A stretch of DNA of 64,000 nucleotides from assembly GCA_027625915.1 (NCBI GenBank), contig JANTQA010000008.1, positions 10,417,001-10,481,000 of the forward strand. The letters are read 5' to 3'. Both the position numbers and the translations under genes were made by a program. The DNA comes from Anaeramoeba flamelloides (Eukaryota; Metamonada; Anaeramoebidae). Positions within the stretch are counted from its first letter, which is position 1. Each line of letters opens with the position of its first letter. A model generated the notes under the pieces. The model saw only the letters and a program-made list of their open reading frames with translations. It was not told where the DNA came from and did no database searches. Shown here one piece after another: positions 29,215 to 41,058 of the stretch.

Positions 29215-30830
29215 TATTCTCTGCGATAGGTTTTCCAGAATTTAAAAGAATAGGGTAAAATCAAAAATTTTGCTCGATTCTTTTGAATTCTGGAAAATCT
29301 AACGAAAGTGCCCGTAGAGTGCCTGGGTTTTCTTAAATTTAAAGGAATAGAGTATTTCTTTGATTGTATTTTATTCTTTTAAATACCGGGAGTTCTAATG
29401 AAAGTTTATACCAAGTATAGTAGGATGTATTTCTTCTCATGAATTCAAATAATTGATTAAAATCAAATGTGATTTTACTGTATTCTTTTAAAACCTGAAA
29501 AATCTAGAAACTCTTACCAAACTTCCATTATTTTTAATTAAATTTTGTGAAATACAAAGAAAATTTTTGAAATTTTCTTAGATTTTTTGAAATTCAAAAA
29601 AACCTAAAGATACTTTTCTTAAGATTTTCTGTTTTATTGTAGAATTCTTCACGTTTTTTTTTTTTTTGAGGTTTTCTATTTGATTTTCTAAGTTTTCATG
29701 AGGTTTTTTTGGGGGTTTTATAAATAAATAGAAAACTCAAAAAAACTTAACGAAAATCGATTGATTTTCCAAAGAAACAGAAAAAAATAAGAAAACCTAA
29801 TTGTGCTTTTTGATACTACAAAAGAGTTGAGTATTTTTTTTTTTTTTTTGATTTTATTCAATTCTTTTAAATTCTGGGCAAGTTAACTGGAGTTTTTTTG
29901 AATTTTTACAATAAACTGAAAAATTATTTAATTTTCCCTTTATTTCAAAAATCAAAAAAATAAAACTAACGAAAGTGTCATACAAGTGACCCGAAATACC
30001 GTGGAGTATCAGTTTTTCTTTTGGGTTTCTGTTTTAATTGTGCATTCTATGGATTTTCGTTAGGTTTTTTTTTACTTTTAGAAACAAACCGAAAATTTAT
30101 TAAAATTTTCTGTTTATTTCAAAAAGTAAAAAAAACCTAGAACACTTCAAAAATAAATAGAATGCCCAAAAAAACCTCATGAAAATCTATTGTTTTTTTA
30201 AAGAAATTGGAAACCCAAGAAAAGCTATGGAAAAGTGTTCGTTAAGTGCCTGGGTTTTTCAGAATCAAAAAGAATAGAGTAAAATACAAATAGATTTTAC
30301 TTTATAATTTTAAATTCTGCGAAACCTAAAGGTGTTTTTTTTTTTTTTACTTTTTGAAATAAACCGAAAATTTATTATATTTTCTGTTTATTTCAAAAAT
30401 TAAAAAAAAAACCTATTGAAAAGTGTTCGTCAAGTTCCAAGGTTTTCTAGAATTAAAAAGAATAAAGTAAAATCAAATAGATTTTACTTTATTCTTTTAA
30501 ATTCTCGAAAAGCTAACGGATGTTTTTTTTTTTACTTTTTGTAATAAACCGAAAATTTATTAAATTTTCTGTTTATTTCAAAAATTAAAAAAAACATAAC
30601 GAGATTGTCCTAGGTTTTCTTGAGGTTTTTTGTTTTTTTTGTAAAATCTACTGATTTTCGTTAGGTTTTTTTTTACTTTTTGAAATAAACGGAAAATTTA
30701 TTAAAATTTTCTGTTTATTTCAAAAAATAAAAAAAACCTAGAACACTTCACAAATAAACAAAAAACTCAAGAAAACCTAACGAAAAATAAAAAAAAAAAT
30801 TTTTTTTTCCAATTCAAAAGAATAAATAAT
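29215..30830. repeat. Family B fold-back mosaic (cluster 2, 1.6 kb)
   Basis: The largest cluster. Two hairpin modules alternate repeatedly. One reads TTTACTTTTTGAAATAAAC and then its own reverse complement. The other reads TTCCAGAATTAAAAAGAAT and then its reverse complement around AGATTTTACT. Between hairpins lie head sequences of the form GTTCGTCAAGTGCCTAGG and mirrored AACACTTCACAAATAAA blocks. At least six complete hairpins can be read. No open frame. Confidence 0.85.
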
Positions 30831-31159
30831 TCTTTAATAATCCAAATAATTGATCGTCCATTTGAAAAATATTTATCGGATTTAAAATACTTCTCAAATA
30901 CATTATAATAATATGATTTCTTAGCTGTAAAAAACAAATTTTCAAATTATTTACTATTAAAATTTGAAAAAAATATTTATCGAAACTGGAACATTGAATT
31001 TTTCAACTTAAATTGTTAAATATCTTTAAAAATATTTTTTGGTCAAAGATCTTCTATTAACCATTAGTGTTTATTATAATTAAAGTTATTAAAAAGTGTA
31101 AAACTAACAAATGTTTAATGTGTTTTTGTGAAAAATTATTTTCATTATCTCGATGGGCA

Positions 31160-31551
31160 AAAAATGATTTCTGAATTTTTCTGGTTTTTTTGTTCAAATT
31201 GTGATTTTTAATATGTAATGGTGATACTTTTTGATATTTTCTCAAGGATCAGGAAACTTGCCAAATACATTTAGTATTTGCAAGGAAAACAAATTCCATT
31301 TAATAAAGCATTGGAGTTGTTTGGTTTTGTTTGAATTTGATTTTGAAAATAAGGATTTTCGATTTTCCTTTCAGAGTTTCTACCCCAAATCATTTCCTTT
31401 CTTTTTTAAATACAATAGAATGTTACTAAATACACCAAATATATCTGGCAAGTTTCCGTGGACCTTGAGAAAATATCAAAAAGTATCACCATTACATATT
31501 AAAAATCACAATTTGAACAAAAAAACCAGAAAAATTCAAAAATCATTTTTG
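31160..31551. mobile_element. Family A MITE (copy 1)
   Basis: Arms of about 115 bp (31160-31274 and 31436-31551) are reverse complements; both include CACAATTTGAAC and TATCACCATTACATATT in opposite senses. The roughly 160-bp centre is unique and shares TAGAATGTTACTAAATAC with copy 2 at 49718. The 133-codon frame starting at 31231 is a by-product of this repeat. Confidence 0.88.
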
Positions 31552-31726
31552 AACATGTGTGCTTCATTAAAAAGAAAGAGAATATTTTATTTTAAAAAGA
31601 TTAAAAAAAAAAGAAATAAACAAACGAATTAATTTTTTTCAAAGAGTTTGGGGTTTCAAAAATAACAAACAAAATAAGAAAAATAAAAAAAAATGAAAAG
31701 ATTTTTGTAAAAAAAGAAGGAATGGT

Positions 31727-32379
31727 TTATTTTTTTTTCTTGAGCATCTTTTGAAGCTTTCCCATGATATAGTCAGTTGAAAAATCAAATTTCTTATTTT
31801 TGGAAGGAATTTCAATGACGGTTGGGATTGTTTTTTCATAAGAATCGATTAAATGACGTATGGTGTTTGCAATCTTTACCAACGCAAGAATGTGAAGAAT
31901 AAAAACAAAAAAGCAATAAAGAAAGTTGGATTGAGATCGGGTGAATTTGAAAAAACAAGAGAAAAATTAGATTCGACTTACTGTTTGGTTAATAATTATT
32001 ATAGCGATATTTTCATCATTTGTTAAACGATGGAAAGTTTGCTCTACTTCTTCTTGTGAGGTTTCTAAACAAAACAAAAAAAAAAAAAATCATTTTAAAG
32101 AATTTTATATGGAATCGAAAGAATGGTTGGTTGATTGATTAAACATGCAAGAGGGGGGAGGAGGAGGGGAAGAAGAAAAATAATTTTGTTTCGTTGTACA
32201 ATCAAAAAAAGATAAAAAAAAAGAAATCTCTGCTTACTTTGATCAACAACAAGAAAATTTGAATTGGATTTCAGGACTGAATTTCCCATTCCAGTTAATA
32301 AAAATCCTGTAACAGTATCTCGATCTCCAATTATTGCAAAATAAAGGTCTTCTCTTGGTTGGTACCTTGTTTTGGACAT
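31727..32379 (-). CDS. VMA7: V-type H+-ATPase subunit F (three exons)
   Basis: Subunit F of the V1 sector, part of the central rotor stalk with subunit D; it helps couple ATP hydrolysis to proton pumping in endosomes, vacuoles and contractile vacuole membranes. Exons: 32379-32238, 32064-31982 and 31873-31727, joining in frame to 123 residues, within the family range. Motifs in order: FAIIGDRDTVTGFLLTGMG near the start, NFLVVDQ, then EEVEQTFHRL, DENIAIIIINQ, ANTIRHLID and TIPTVIEIPSK, all at the positions expected for eukaryotic subunit F. The end is lysine-rich (MLKKKK). Introns are 173 and 108 bp. The start is the first ATG; the 14 residues before the first beta strand are typical. A family A MITE lies about 175 bp past the stop. 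Confidence 0.96.
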
Positions 32380-32720
32380 AATTATAAAAAAAAATGAAAA
32401 ATCACAAATGCAAAAAATGATTTCATCAAACAGAAGAGAATATCCCCAATTTATTAACAAAACTTTAGGTACTTCAGAAAAAACGCGTGGAGCGTATTAA
32501 AGAACTTTTGAATATGACTTGGTGTAGTATGAAATTCAAAATAATGTTCATAATTTTTGTAATTCTATTTCCCTTTTTGATTTTTTTAATTCAATTTTCT
32601 GAACTATTCATTGAAAGAACAATTTAAAAACAGGAGAAATAACAAAACTTCTTGAAATTAAAACTCACCAATTAGTTATTCAAGGCAGATTTAAAATAAT
32701 TGAAAAATGGAAAAAGTACT

Positions 32721-33203
32721 TACAGTGATCAAAATAAATCGTGCACAACAACTATAATCCGTATTTCAAAATATTAGCCGTACATTTTTTTATTCTTGTA
32801 ACAAGGCAACATCCAATCTACTCCCAAATAGTATACTTAAGTTCAAATCAATTTTGAAAGTAAAGGTCTGGCTATTTTCAGTAAAATTAAAATTATTCAT
32901 GCAAATAGTTGAAAATTTTCCATAATATTCTCAATTTTTTTGAATTTTTTTGTTTTTTTTGTTGATTAAAATTTTCTTAAAACTTTACTCTATTTTTTGA
33001 GATAAATTTTGCAATTTGATCCTTTATTTTTAGAATTTCTTTTTAAAATAATAGAACTTTAAGAAACCAATACCATATTTTTTTAGGGTTTGTTATTGGT
33101 TTCTTTGATTGGTTAATGTATTGGTCAACTATAACAAAAAAACACACTTTTTATTTTGAAACACGCAGTAAATTTTTTTGCAGGCTTTATTTTGACTACA
33201 GTA
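32721..33203. mobile_element. Family D MITE, Tc1/mariner-like ends (copy 2)
   Basis: Best-preserved copy: starts TACAGTGATCAAAATAAATC and ends TTTATTTTGACTACAGTA. Bordered by TA. 483 bp, no coding frame. Lies about 340 bp upstream of VMA7. Confidence 0.82.
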
Positions 33204-33399
33204 TAACTTGAACTATACTTTTTAAATTTATCAATATGTAATCAACATTTTAATATCATCTCAATAAATTCTCAGGATTGAATCATTTTATAACTTTCTA
33301 TTTTTGTTTTATAATCTTAATTCAAAATCAATTCAAAAAAGTTGGAGTTAAATTTTCTTTTTTTAAATGATATGACCATTACTTTTTCAACAGTTCTTT

Positions 33400-33700
33400 A
33401 TGAAGAATATTTTGAAGTTCAATTTATTTTTATCAACTTCCATTTAAACAAAAAAATACTACTATTATTTTCCAATTAAAAAATGCAAATTTTTAGTTCA
33501 CGTTCCAAAATATTTTCCCAATATATAAGTTGAAGAAAATCGAAAGATCTTTACAGAATCATTTAGAAATGATATTTTTAGGAAATAATATAAATTTCGT
33601 CCATGAACTCTATAACAAAATTTTTATTCTGTTGATTTGATTGTAACAGTGATAATTACTATTCATTTTGGAAATTGAAATAAAAATTTTCATTTATTAA
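33400..33700. repeat. Family H dispersed repeat (copy 2)
   Basis: Diverged similarity to LIG1 intron 2 (about 11040-11340): shared order of CAAATATTTT-like, AGAAATGATATTTT and TTGATTTGATTGTAACAGT blocks. Non-coding. Confidence 0.35.
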
Positions 33701-34134
33701 TTGGAAAATAAACGAATATACAAATCTTCAGTAAAAAACTAAAAAAATATAAATAATTAAATGAGCTATTTTAAAAAAGTGTTGAATTTTTTTTGAAAGA
33801 AAAGGAACACCAAGTAAAGATTTCCAAGACAATTCTTATTAAATTTTATGTAATTTATGTAAAATACATTGAAGTGTTCTTTTGTTCGATAATTAGAATT
33901 GCTTTGGTTTATAAAGTAAAAGGATCAAAGGTGCATTTTTCATTTTTTTTCTTTCCTTTTATACCTAAAAAAATTGAACTCGGATTCATTTTAATTCTTG
34001 TATGTATTTTTTTTTTATGGTAACAGATTACTTGGCATTTTTTTTTATAGCTTGGGAACAAACCTAAAGGTTTTTTCTGTTTTGTCCACTTCGCTTTATT
34101 TTTCAATTCTTTGTGAAACCATTATTACTTTGTA

Positions 34135-34812
34135 ATGTATCCTCTTTGCTTTGTGGATCAAAAAAGAATGTTTAGGCTTCGGATCAAATGGAAAAATTAT
34201 GTCTTTCATTTGGTTTGTTTTTTAACGACTAGCACAGGCCTTCTGAATTCTTACCAAGATCCGAGAATTATCAACAAACCATCACAAGTGCGGATTTGGT
34301 CAATTTCTTATTTTTTCTGCTTTTTCCTTTTTCTGAAATCACGATCGATTAATAATACCAAGAATAACAACAATCAGAATAATAATACAATCAATAATAA
34401 TACAAACAATAATAAGAATAACCACGCACCCAGCCTTGCCAGTTTTTCATATCGATTGCAACTACTTTCATTTCAAATTACAACGGCGGGTGCTGGATCA
34501 CAGTTTGTTGCTGAATTTGATTGGTTACAAACAGGACTACCGGATCTAACCGCATTGGCACTCAATGGTTTAACACATAGCACGTTAGTTTTGTTAATCC
34601 AAACATTCCTCCAACTATGGCTATTTATGAAACGGAACCTAAATACAAACGCGAGCAAAAACCCCGAGAGATTGATTAAATATTTGTTGGTTGCGTGTTT
34701 TCTTTCTTTTTTCGCGCCTTACTCTTGTTCAATTTTATACATATCACCAGCAATGATGTTACAAAAAAGCAAAACAGCCAATAAGTACTTAACCCTTAAA
34801 CTAGAGAACTAA
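34135..34812 (+). CDS. Asn-rich membrane protein of unknown function
   Basis: Taken alone the frame encodes 225 residues from an ATG. Hydrophobic segments lie near residues 23-40, 55-67, 150-170 and 185-208, suggesting three or four membrane passes. Residues about 74-97 are an Asn-rich low-complexity loop encoded by an AAT/AAC repeat. The second half has clearly higher GC and coding-like composition (FVAEFDWLQTGLP, LALNGLTHSTLVLL). The true start may be further upstream: 34027-34128 is open in another frame, ends at a possible GTAATG donor, and would join in phase through a 44-nt intron to the CTTCGG at 34175. That intron would be unusually short, so it is not adopted. No family is recognised. 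Confidence 0.5.
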   Translation: MYPLCFVDQKRMFRLRIKWKNYVFHLVCFLTTSTGLLNSYQDPRIINKPSQVRIWSISYFFCFFLFLKSRSINNTKNNNNQNNNTINNNTNNNKNNHAPSLASFSYRLQLLSFQITTAGAGSQFVAEFDWLQTGLPDLTALALNGLTHSTLVLLIQTFLQLWLFMKRNLNTNASKNPERLIKYLLVACFLSFFAPYSCSILYISPAMMLQKSKTANKYLTLKLEN

Positions 34813-35039
34813 CAAACTTTGCCCTTCCGAGAAATGCTATTTATCCTCTGCTACTTTTTGTGAGATCCGTTCTTGTAAAAAAAAAACTCTTAGCTTTATT
34901 AATACAAAGTGAAAGAGAATTATAGAAACAATAATCACGTTTTTTGTTAATTAGAAATAAACACTGATAAATTCAAAAATATTTATAAAAAAATCACAAC
35001 TAGATTACCATTTTGTGTAAAAGCCAATTTTAAAAAAAT

Positions 35040-35510
35040 CAAGATGATTTTTCAACAACAATTAACCAATGGAGTAAAATTACAAATATTTAAATCAATA
35101 TATATTAGCCAACTATTTTATAAACTAGTTATTTTCAATCTAACCCAAAATGATTTCAACTCGATAGATGTTTGGATAAATAAAAAAGTCACAAAATTTT
35201 TAAAAATTAATCCACACTCTCCCATAATAATTTATAAAACTGAGGCAAAAATAGACCAAGTAAGAATTTCTATATATAAAAGAAGATTTAAACTCCAAAA
35301 TAAATTAAAAAGTCTTGGTTTTGAACACATATCAAAAAATTTAAAATTTTCAAAAAAAGAGAACGAAAATATCAATTTGGAAAGTAGAAAATTTAAAATT
35401 GCTAAATTCGAATCTTAATCAATTTAGAGAAAACTTAATAATAAATAGTACTGGGTGGAAAGGTCAGTAATATTTAAAAATTATTAGGTATAATAGCAAT
35501 ATAAACAAAC
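35040..35510 (+). mobile_element. Older LINE fragment (post-RT region)
   Basis: A 124-codon frame (35044-35418) reads like the segment after the fingers/palm of a non-LTR reverse transcriptase: LQIFKSIYISQLFYKL, then DVWINKKVTKFLKIN and IIIYKTEAKIDQVRI. No YxDD catalytic motif is present, so this is a 5'-truncated remnant. It ends where fold-back family B begins. Assignment is by resemblance only. Confidence 0.55.
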
Positions 35511-35512
35511 AG

Positions 35513-36810
35513 TCATGTAGTCAAGTGCCGTCCAGTGCTTAGGTTTTCTTGAGGTTTTCTATTTTATTGGTGAAAATATATTGATTTTAGTTTGGTTTTT
35601 TTGAGTTTTCTATTTATTTGTGAAGTGTTCTAGGTTTTTTTTACTTTTTGAAATAAACAGAAAATTTTAAATGGATTAAATTGATACTCATAAGTTTTAA
35701 AAAATAAATCTGAATATAACACATATATAAAAAAAGAAAAATGTAAAAAATCTGATTATTGTACTTATTATTATGAAAATATAAACCACTTCATTTGGTA
35801 TTGTGAAAGGTATAAATTTATCAGAATCAAATGGAAAAAAAAATTATCAAAAATTCTAGATAAGAAATTATATGAAAAAGTTATTCCTAGAAAAAATACA
35901 TAGAAACTCTTCAACATGACTAATCAAAATTATGAAATTTACTGCGCTTGTCGGGAATTTTTTATCAAAGCTCTTATGGTTAGAAAACTTAAGGTAATAA
36001 AGAAAAAATAATAAAAATAAAGTGAAATAAAAAATATTTTAAATAATAAAAAATATATAAATTCGGGCACCCAGTGCCCCACTCTGAAAGTCGTGGAATA
36101 CCAATTATTAATCACTGAATGTGGAATTTTTATCTATAATCCATAATCTCTCTATCGGGTTTTTGCTCATCCTATCCAGGACGTGGATAGTTTCTAATTG
36201 GTCATGAAAATGATAAATTTATTTTTTATATATATTTTAATTATTTTTCTTCTTCTCTTTTTTTTTATTTGATGATTTTTCTTTAATTACTCCTTTCTAT
36301 AAATAAATAAATAAATAAATAAAATAAACAGAAAATTTTAATAAATTTTTGATTTATTTCAAAAAGTAAAAAAAAACCTAGAAAACTTCACAAATAAAAT
36401 ATAAAACCTCTAAAAAACCTAGAACACTTCACAAATAAACAGAAAACTCAAGAAAGGATAACTGCAGTTTTCCAGAATTCAAAAGAATTGAGAAAAATAA
36501 ATAATTTTACTCTACTCTTTAAATTCTGTAAAATCTAAGGGAAGTATCTGTCAAGTGCCTAGCTTTTCCAGAATTCAAAAGAATAGAAAAAAATCATAGA
36601 ATTTGCTCAATTCTTTTAAATTCTAGAAAAGCTAGCAGCGTTTTTTTTTTTACTTTTTGATATTAACCGAAAATTTATTAAATTTACGATTCTATTTCAA
36701 AAATTAAGAAAAACCTAACGAAAATATCCTATGTTTTCTAGAATTTAAAAGAATTGAGCAAATTCTATGATTTTCCTCTATTCTTTTAAATCCTAGAAAA
36801 GCTAACGGAA
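35513..36810. repeat. Family B fold-back mosaic (clusters 3 and 4), split by a LINE
   Basis: The left part (35513-35669) starts with GTCAAGTGCCGTCCAGTGC and stops halfway through a hairpin. The right part (36322-36810) resumes it: removing the insert and one duplication restores the TTTACTTTTTGAAATAAAC hairpin. The right part continues with TTCCAGAATTCAAAAGAAT hairpins near 36470, 36570 and 36735. Confidence 0.82.
35670..36321 (+). mobile_element. 5'-truncated LINE insertion with 19-bp target duplication
   Basis: A 652-bp insert flanked by direct repeats AAATAAACAGAAAATTTTA at 35651-35669 and 36322-36340, ending in an (AAAT)n tail at 36299-36321. It encodes the C-terminus typical of a non-LTR retrotransposon: cysteine-rich KSDYCTYYYENINHFIWYCERY with a C-H-C arrangement, followed by a stop near 35900 and about 400 bp of 3' untranslated sequence. 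Truncated at the 5' end, as is usual for target-primed reverse transcription. The target was a family B hairpin. Confidence 0.85.
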
Positions 36811-37500
36811 AATCAAAAAAAAAAAAAAATATTTTTTTATGCTACTAATAATTAAGTATTTCTTTCATCACATAAATAATTGAAAGCCCTTTGATAAATA
36901 TTTATGAAATTTAAAATACAATTGAATAATTTTAAATAAACACCTAATTCCTTTAAAGTTCTTTAAAAAAGTGTTACGGTTTTTGTTGTGAGAAAAAGCA
37001 CATTGATTAACAATTCTCAGTCTGCTACAAAAAATAGATCTTAATATTATTTTCAATTATATTTTTACTGTTTATCTTTGTTATTAAAAATTGGATAATT
37101 AAATTTTTTCAAAATTACTTTTGATTCACTTTTTATGTCTTTTGTGTGACAGTCTTAATTTCAAGAAAGTAGTTTAGAGAAAATAATTTTTAGTTTTTAA
37201 GGCTCTAGTCAATTACTGTGGATTTGATCCATACTCCTGATACGACTAGAAACGAAGAATGGAATTGTGAAATTACCCTTCTTTTAATATAAAAAATTTA
37301 AATAAACAAGTTAAAATATTCATAAGATCTTCATTTTAAAATCTTTTATTTTTTTAAAAAAAAACTTTAAAATAAATTCTCAATTCCAAAAAATTCAATT
37401 CAAAAAATCAATTGAAATAGCAATCTCAATTCCAAAAAATTCAATTATTAAAAAAAAATGAAAACATCTAAATTCACAAAAAATTCAAATAACAAAAAAA
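36811..37500. other. AT-rich spacer
   Basis: No gene. 36840-36930 resembles the sequence just right of family B cluster 2 (30830-30900), so it may belong to that repeat. A few GC-richer bases near 37200-37260 have no open frame. Confidence 0.45.
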
Positions 37501-37517
37501 AATTAATTGAGAGAATC

Positions 37518-37865
37518 TCATTGGCAAAAAAATCCAAATAAAAAAAGAAAGTTAAAAGCATTTTCAATTCCAAAAAATCCAAATTTTAAAAAACAATTAT
37601 TCTTTACTTTATTGTAAATTTCCCAAGGGCTAAATTTCTTCAATTTAAAACTAAGTGTTTTCTTCATATACACAATGGAATTAATTCGATTTAATCTAAT
37701 ATGTAGCAGTTTTATTAAATTTCCATATATGATAGGTAGAGATTTTGTAATATTCTTGAAAATATAATAACTCATCTGATAATAGAAAAAAAGGGAAAAT
37801 AAACTCTTCAAGATCTCAAAAAGCACTATAGAGCGACACTTCAAAATCAACACAGTTTTTATCAA
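37518..37865 (-). CDS. Doubtful ORF overlapping a repeat
   Basis: 115 open codons on the minus strand, rich in Phe, Ile and Lys (MSYYIFKNITKSLPIIYGN, HIRLNRINSIVYMKK). Its first 20 codons lie in family J, which recurs at 59345. No family is recognised. It may be a transposon-encoded remnant or chance. Confidence 0.15.
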   Translation of the reverse strand: MIKTVLILKCRSIVLFEILKSLFSLFFYYQMSYYIFKNITKSLPIIYGNLIKLLHIRLNRINSIVYMKKTLSFKLKKFSPWEIYNKVKNNCFLKFGFFGIENAFNFLFLFGFFCQ

Positions 37866-38015
37866 AATTCTGATAATTCAGAAACCTTCAAATTGAATAT
37901 TGAAGTCCGCTCTCTGGCGCTTTTTTCTATAATTTGACTTGTTTTTTATTTTTAATTTTTTAAGATTTGATCAGACTTCACATCTTGGTTCGTTTATGGT
38001 TAGTATTAGGCCACA
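37800..38015. repeat. Family J dispersed repeat (copy 1)
   Basis: Colinear with 59345-59570: GACACTTCAAAATCAACACAG here against GACACTTCGAAACCAACACAG there, followed by similar TTGAATATTGAAGTCCGCTC-like blocks and a TCACAT...TGGTT block. Confidence 0.55.
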
Positions 38016-38244
38016 TAAAAATTACACAAATTATTTTTTTTTCATTTCAGAAAATTTTTTTTGACAATAAGGACTGTATTTTTAGATTTTAATAAACAGA
38101 AAAAAAAAAAATATTTATGTTTTTTTTATAAACAGTTTTTTAACAAAAAAAAGATCAACCATTTGTAGAAAAGATGTTGTGAGAATGTTTCAAAGATATG
38201 ATAAAAAAGAAACTAGAAATATTATATTTTGCAAATTAATATAT

Positions 38245-38250
38245 AAAAAA
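38245..38250 (-). terminator. Pol III oligo-T terminator of tRNA-Ser
   Basis: Six T residues on the minus strand immediately after the discriminator base of the tRNA gene. Confidence 0.85.
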
Positions 38251-38332
38251 CGACAGGAGCAGGATTCGAACCTGCGCTCCCAGAGGGAATTTGATTTCTA
38301 GTCAAACGCCTTAACCACTCGGCCATCCTGCC
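38251..38332 (-). tRNA. tRNA-Ser(AGA)
   Basis: 82-nt type II tRNA. The 7-bp acceptor stem pairs GGCAGGA with TCCTGTC (one G-U), with discriminator G. A box TGGCCGAGTGG and B box GGTTCGAATCC match the Pol III promoter elements. The anticodon loop CTAGAAA gives anticodon AGA, and the long variable arm (CCTCTGGGAGC region) is the serine type. There is no intron. CCA is not encoded, as expected in a eukaryote. Confidence 0.97.
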
Positions 38333-38504
38333 AAAATTTACGAAAAATATAGTCAAAATTAATTGTAGAATTTTATAACTTAACAGGTTTATTACTAAAC
38401 ACATCTAATAAAATTAAAAATTTAATTCTTCTTCAACAATTTTCAAAAAAATCTTCTACAAACAAATAAAAAATCAAGATCAAAACAAATTGACATAAAT
38501 TCCA

Positions 38505-39190
38505 AATACACCATCAAATCTTGTTCTATATAAATTTCATAAATCGATTAATAAATAATTTCAGTTGTCATCATCATCAATTAAAAATGATCATAAATAT
38601 TCGTAAAAAACCCAATAATTTAATAAAATAAATTTAAATTCATAACAAATTTAAAGGTTGAATTATCTATATTCAAAATATAAAGTTGCAAAATATCTAT
38701 CTTAAATTTAAGGCTAAATAGATAAGTTTCTAAAAAAATACAATTCTTTAAAAAAATTAAATAATTAACAAATAAATTTTTCCGGCAAATTATTTCTGAA
38801 ATCTTGGAAATAAACTGAAATTACAATTAGCTTCATAAAAAAGAAAATAAAACTAATCAGTTTTTTTGATTTTATGAAGATGATTAAATAAGTTAATCTT
38901 TTAAATTTAAAAATTCAAAAAAATAGTTAAAATTGGAAGTTCTAAATATGAATTATTAGATACTTACAATACTATTTAACGGAGTTTCTATTTTTAGATT
39001 TATATATAAGTAATTCAAAAAAAAATACTCCCAAAATGATAATTTTTTGTAGTGATCATTAGTTAAAAAATGTAATAATTTATTGTGCAATAAGATTTAT
39101 AATAGATTTTTTAGAGCCACATGAACCATGCGTACAAATTTAATTTCCATTAAATTACAATAAACTTTCATAATAGACATATCCCTGGTC
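38505..39190. repeat. Family F repeat (copy 2)
   Basis: Colinear with 57057-58265 but shorter; keeps TTGTGCAATAAGATTTATAA and the TTTAGAGCCACATGAACCAT right end. Non-coding. Confidence 0.6.
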
Positions 39191-41058
39191 ACACTAAACT
39201 CTTTAGGGAAAAAAAATTATACAATAAAAATATTTGATATTCAAAGATAATTTTTTTTAATATAATTTATAAAATAACATTTTCTATTATAAATGAAAGA
39301 ACAAATAATATGTCCCTACGATCCAAAAAACACTAAAAATAGAAAACTGGGCGAATCCCTTCCAATAAAAAAATTAAAAAAACTAAATGAAAAATAAAAA
39401 TAATAAAAGTTTCTATTTAACTTTTCTTGAAAACTTTTTTTGCCAAAATGATTGAATTCAAACTTGAAATTATGTATATTTTTATATTAAATATCTTATT
39501 TTAACTCATTTACTAAAATAAATTCTAAATTATGGGAATTTTATTTTCACAAAAGAGGCTAATTTGCTCTTCAAATGTTTTTTTTATTTTTCAATGGTAA
39601 AAATAAAAAAAAAGTTATTTAAGAAACAAAAACGTTTCAAAAATATTCTAATTTAATATATTAACTTATTCTCTTGTTTTCAAAATGTCTCAACCTCAAT
39701 TTTACAAATAAAAATAAAAAAGTGCATAATAATTACAAAAAATATTTTCGATATTCAAAAGTTGAGAGTCTTTTTATTCTAAAAAAAAATTATCACAGTG
39801 GTTAATTGAATTAAGTTATAAGCAAGTTTTATAAAAATATTAATCAGAAAAAAATAGTGCTTAATTATATTAATGACATATAATACAAATATTTTTCAAT
39901 ATCTTCATTAATTTTTTTTTTTTTTTTTTTTTTTTCATTTTTTTATTAAGAAATATAAAAACTATCTACACAGGTATTCATATGTTTAGGATAAAAATTA
40001 ATTAAAAACAAAAGTCTGCAACTTACGTAAAAATCATTATAATCTGGAAATTAAAGAACATATCAATCATTTTTTATGGAATCGCATATTCTAATAAAAA
40101 ATCGAAAAGATTGGATTAATAAATTAATTTAAATAAACAACTATAATAAGAAATTAAAGAATAATATTCTTGATATTAATTGTAACAAATACTCATTATT
40201 TATTTTATCATAGTTAAGGATAAAGATATATATATATATGAATTTTTATTGGAATTTATAAATAAAAATTTAGAAATTAGGGTTGTAAGAGGAAACTAAT
40301 CCCACCCTTTAAAATAAAATAAATAAAAAAAAATTTTTTTTTGGTTAATAAAAAGAATTTTCTCAAAAAAGAAAACTAAAATCTTTATATTAATTTTATT
40401 AACAAAAAATGTCAATTTCTGAAAAAAATAATGAGAAAAATGGGAATAAACAGGGTAAAAAATTTGGAATAAAAAGAGGTAATAAAATGATTTTAAAGGT
40501 TTTCTTTTTCATAAAAAATGGAAAAAAAAAAATAAGGATCACAAAAAAAATATTCTTTTTTGGGTTTCTTAGTCAATCAGAATATTATGACACTTGACAT
40601 ATCAAAATTTGTAATTAGAGAATATCATCAATAGTATATTTTAACATTTTTTCCCCTTGTGGTAGAATACTGATCCCTTAATTTAGTTTTTTACAAGCCA
40701 GATCAAATAAATATATGTTTTTTTTTTTTTCAGTAATTTTTTCATTCTAACAAAGATAATTTTTGCAATACAATTTGAAGTACTAAGAAATCCTTGAGTA
40801 TGGAATAAATATAATGTAATTGATCAGATCCTTGAACTATAATTTCATATATTTTTACTTTATTGAAATTATTTTTACTTTTATTCTCATTTAATCTTGA
40901 TCTTATTTTTTATATTGTCTTAAAGACCAGGAGGAAACTTTGATAAATAATTTATTCATATACACATGTTATACAATTTTTATAAAAAAAACAAACAAAT
41001 ATACTATCCACCGACTTTACCATAAATATATTCTATTTAGTGTTTTTTTTGTATTTAT

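Noticed and set aside
31231-31632. 133-codon frame on the plus strand
   Set aside because: It is the sequence of the family A MITE: its second half is the mirrored copy of a minus-strand frame at 31245-31057.
37195-37265. GC-richer patch resembling a tRNA remnant
   Set aside because: No acceptor stem, A box or B box can be folded from it.
40409-40597. Lys/Asn-rich ATG-led frame with a possible donor after codon 23
   Set aside because: Composition is that of the local AT-rich DNA and no following exon was found.
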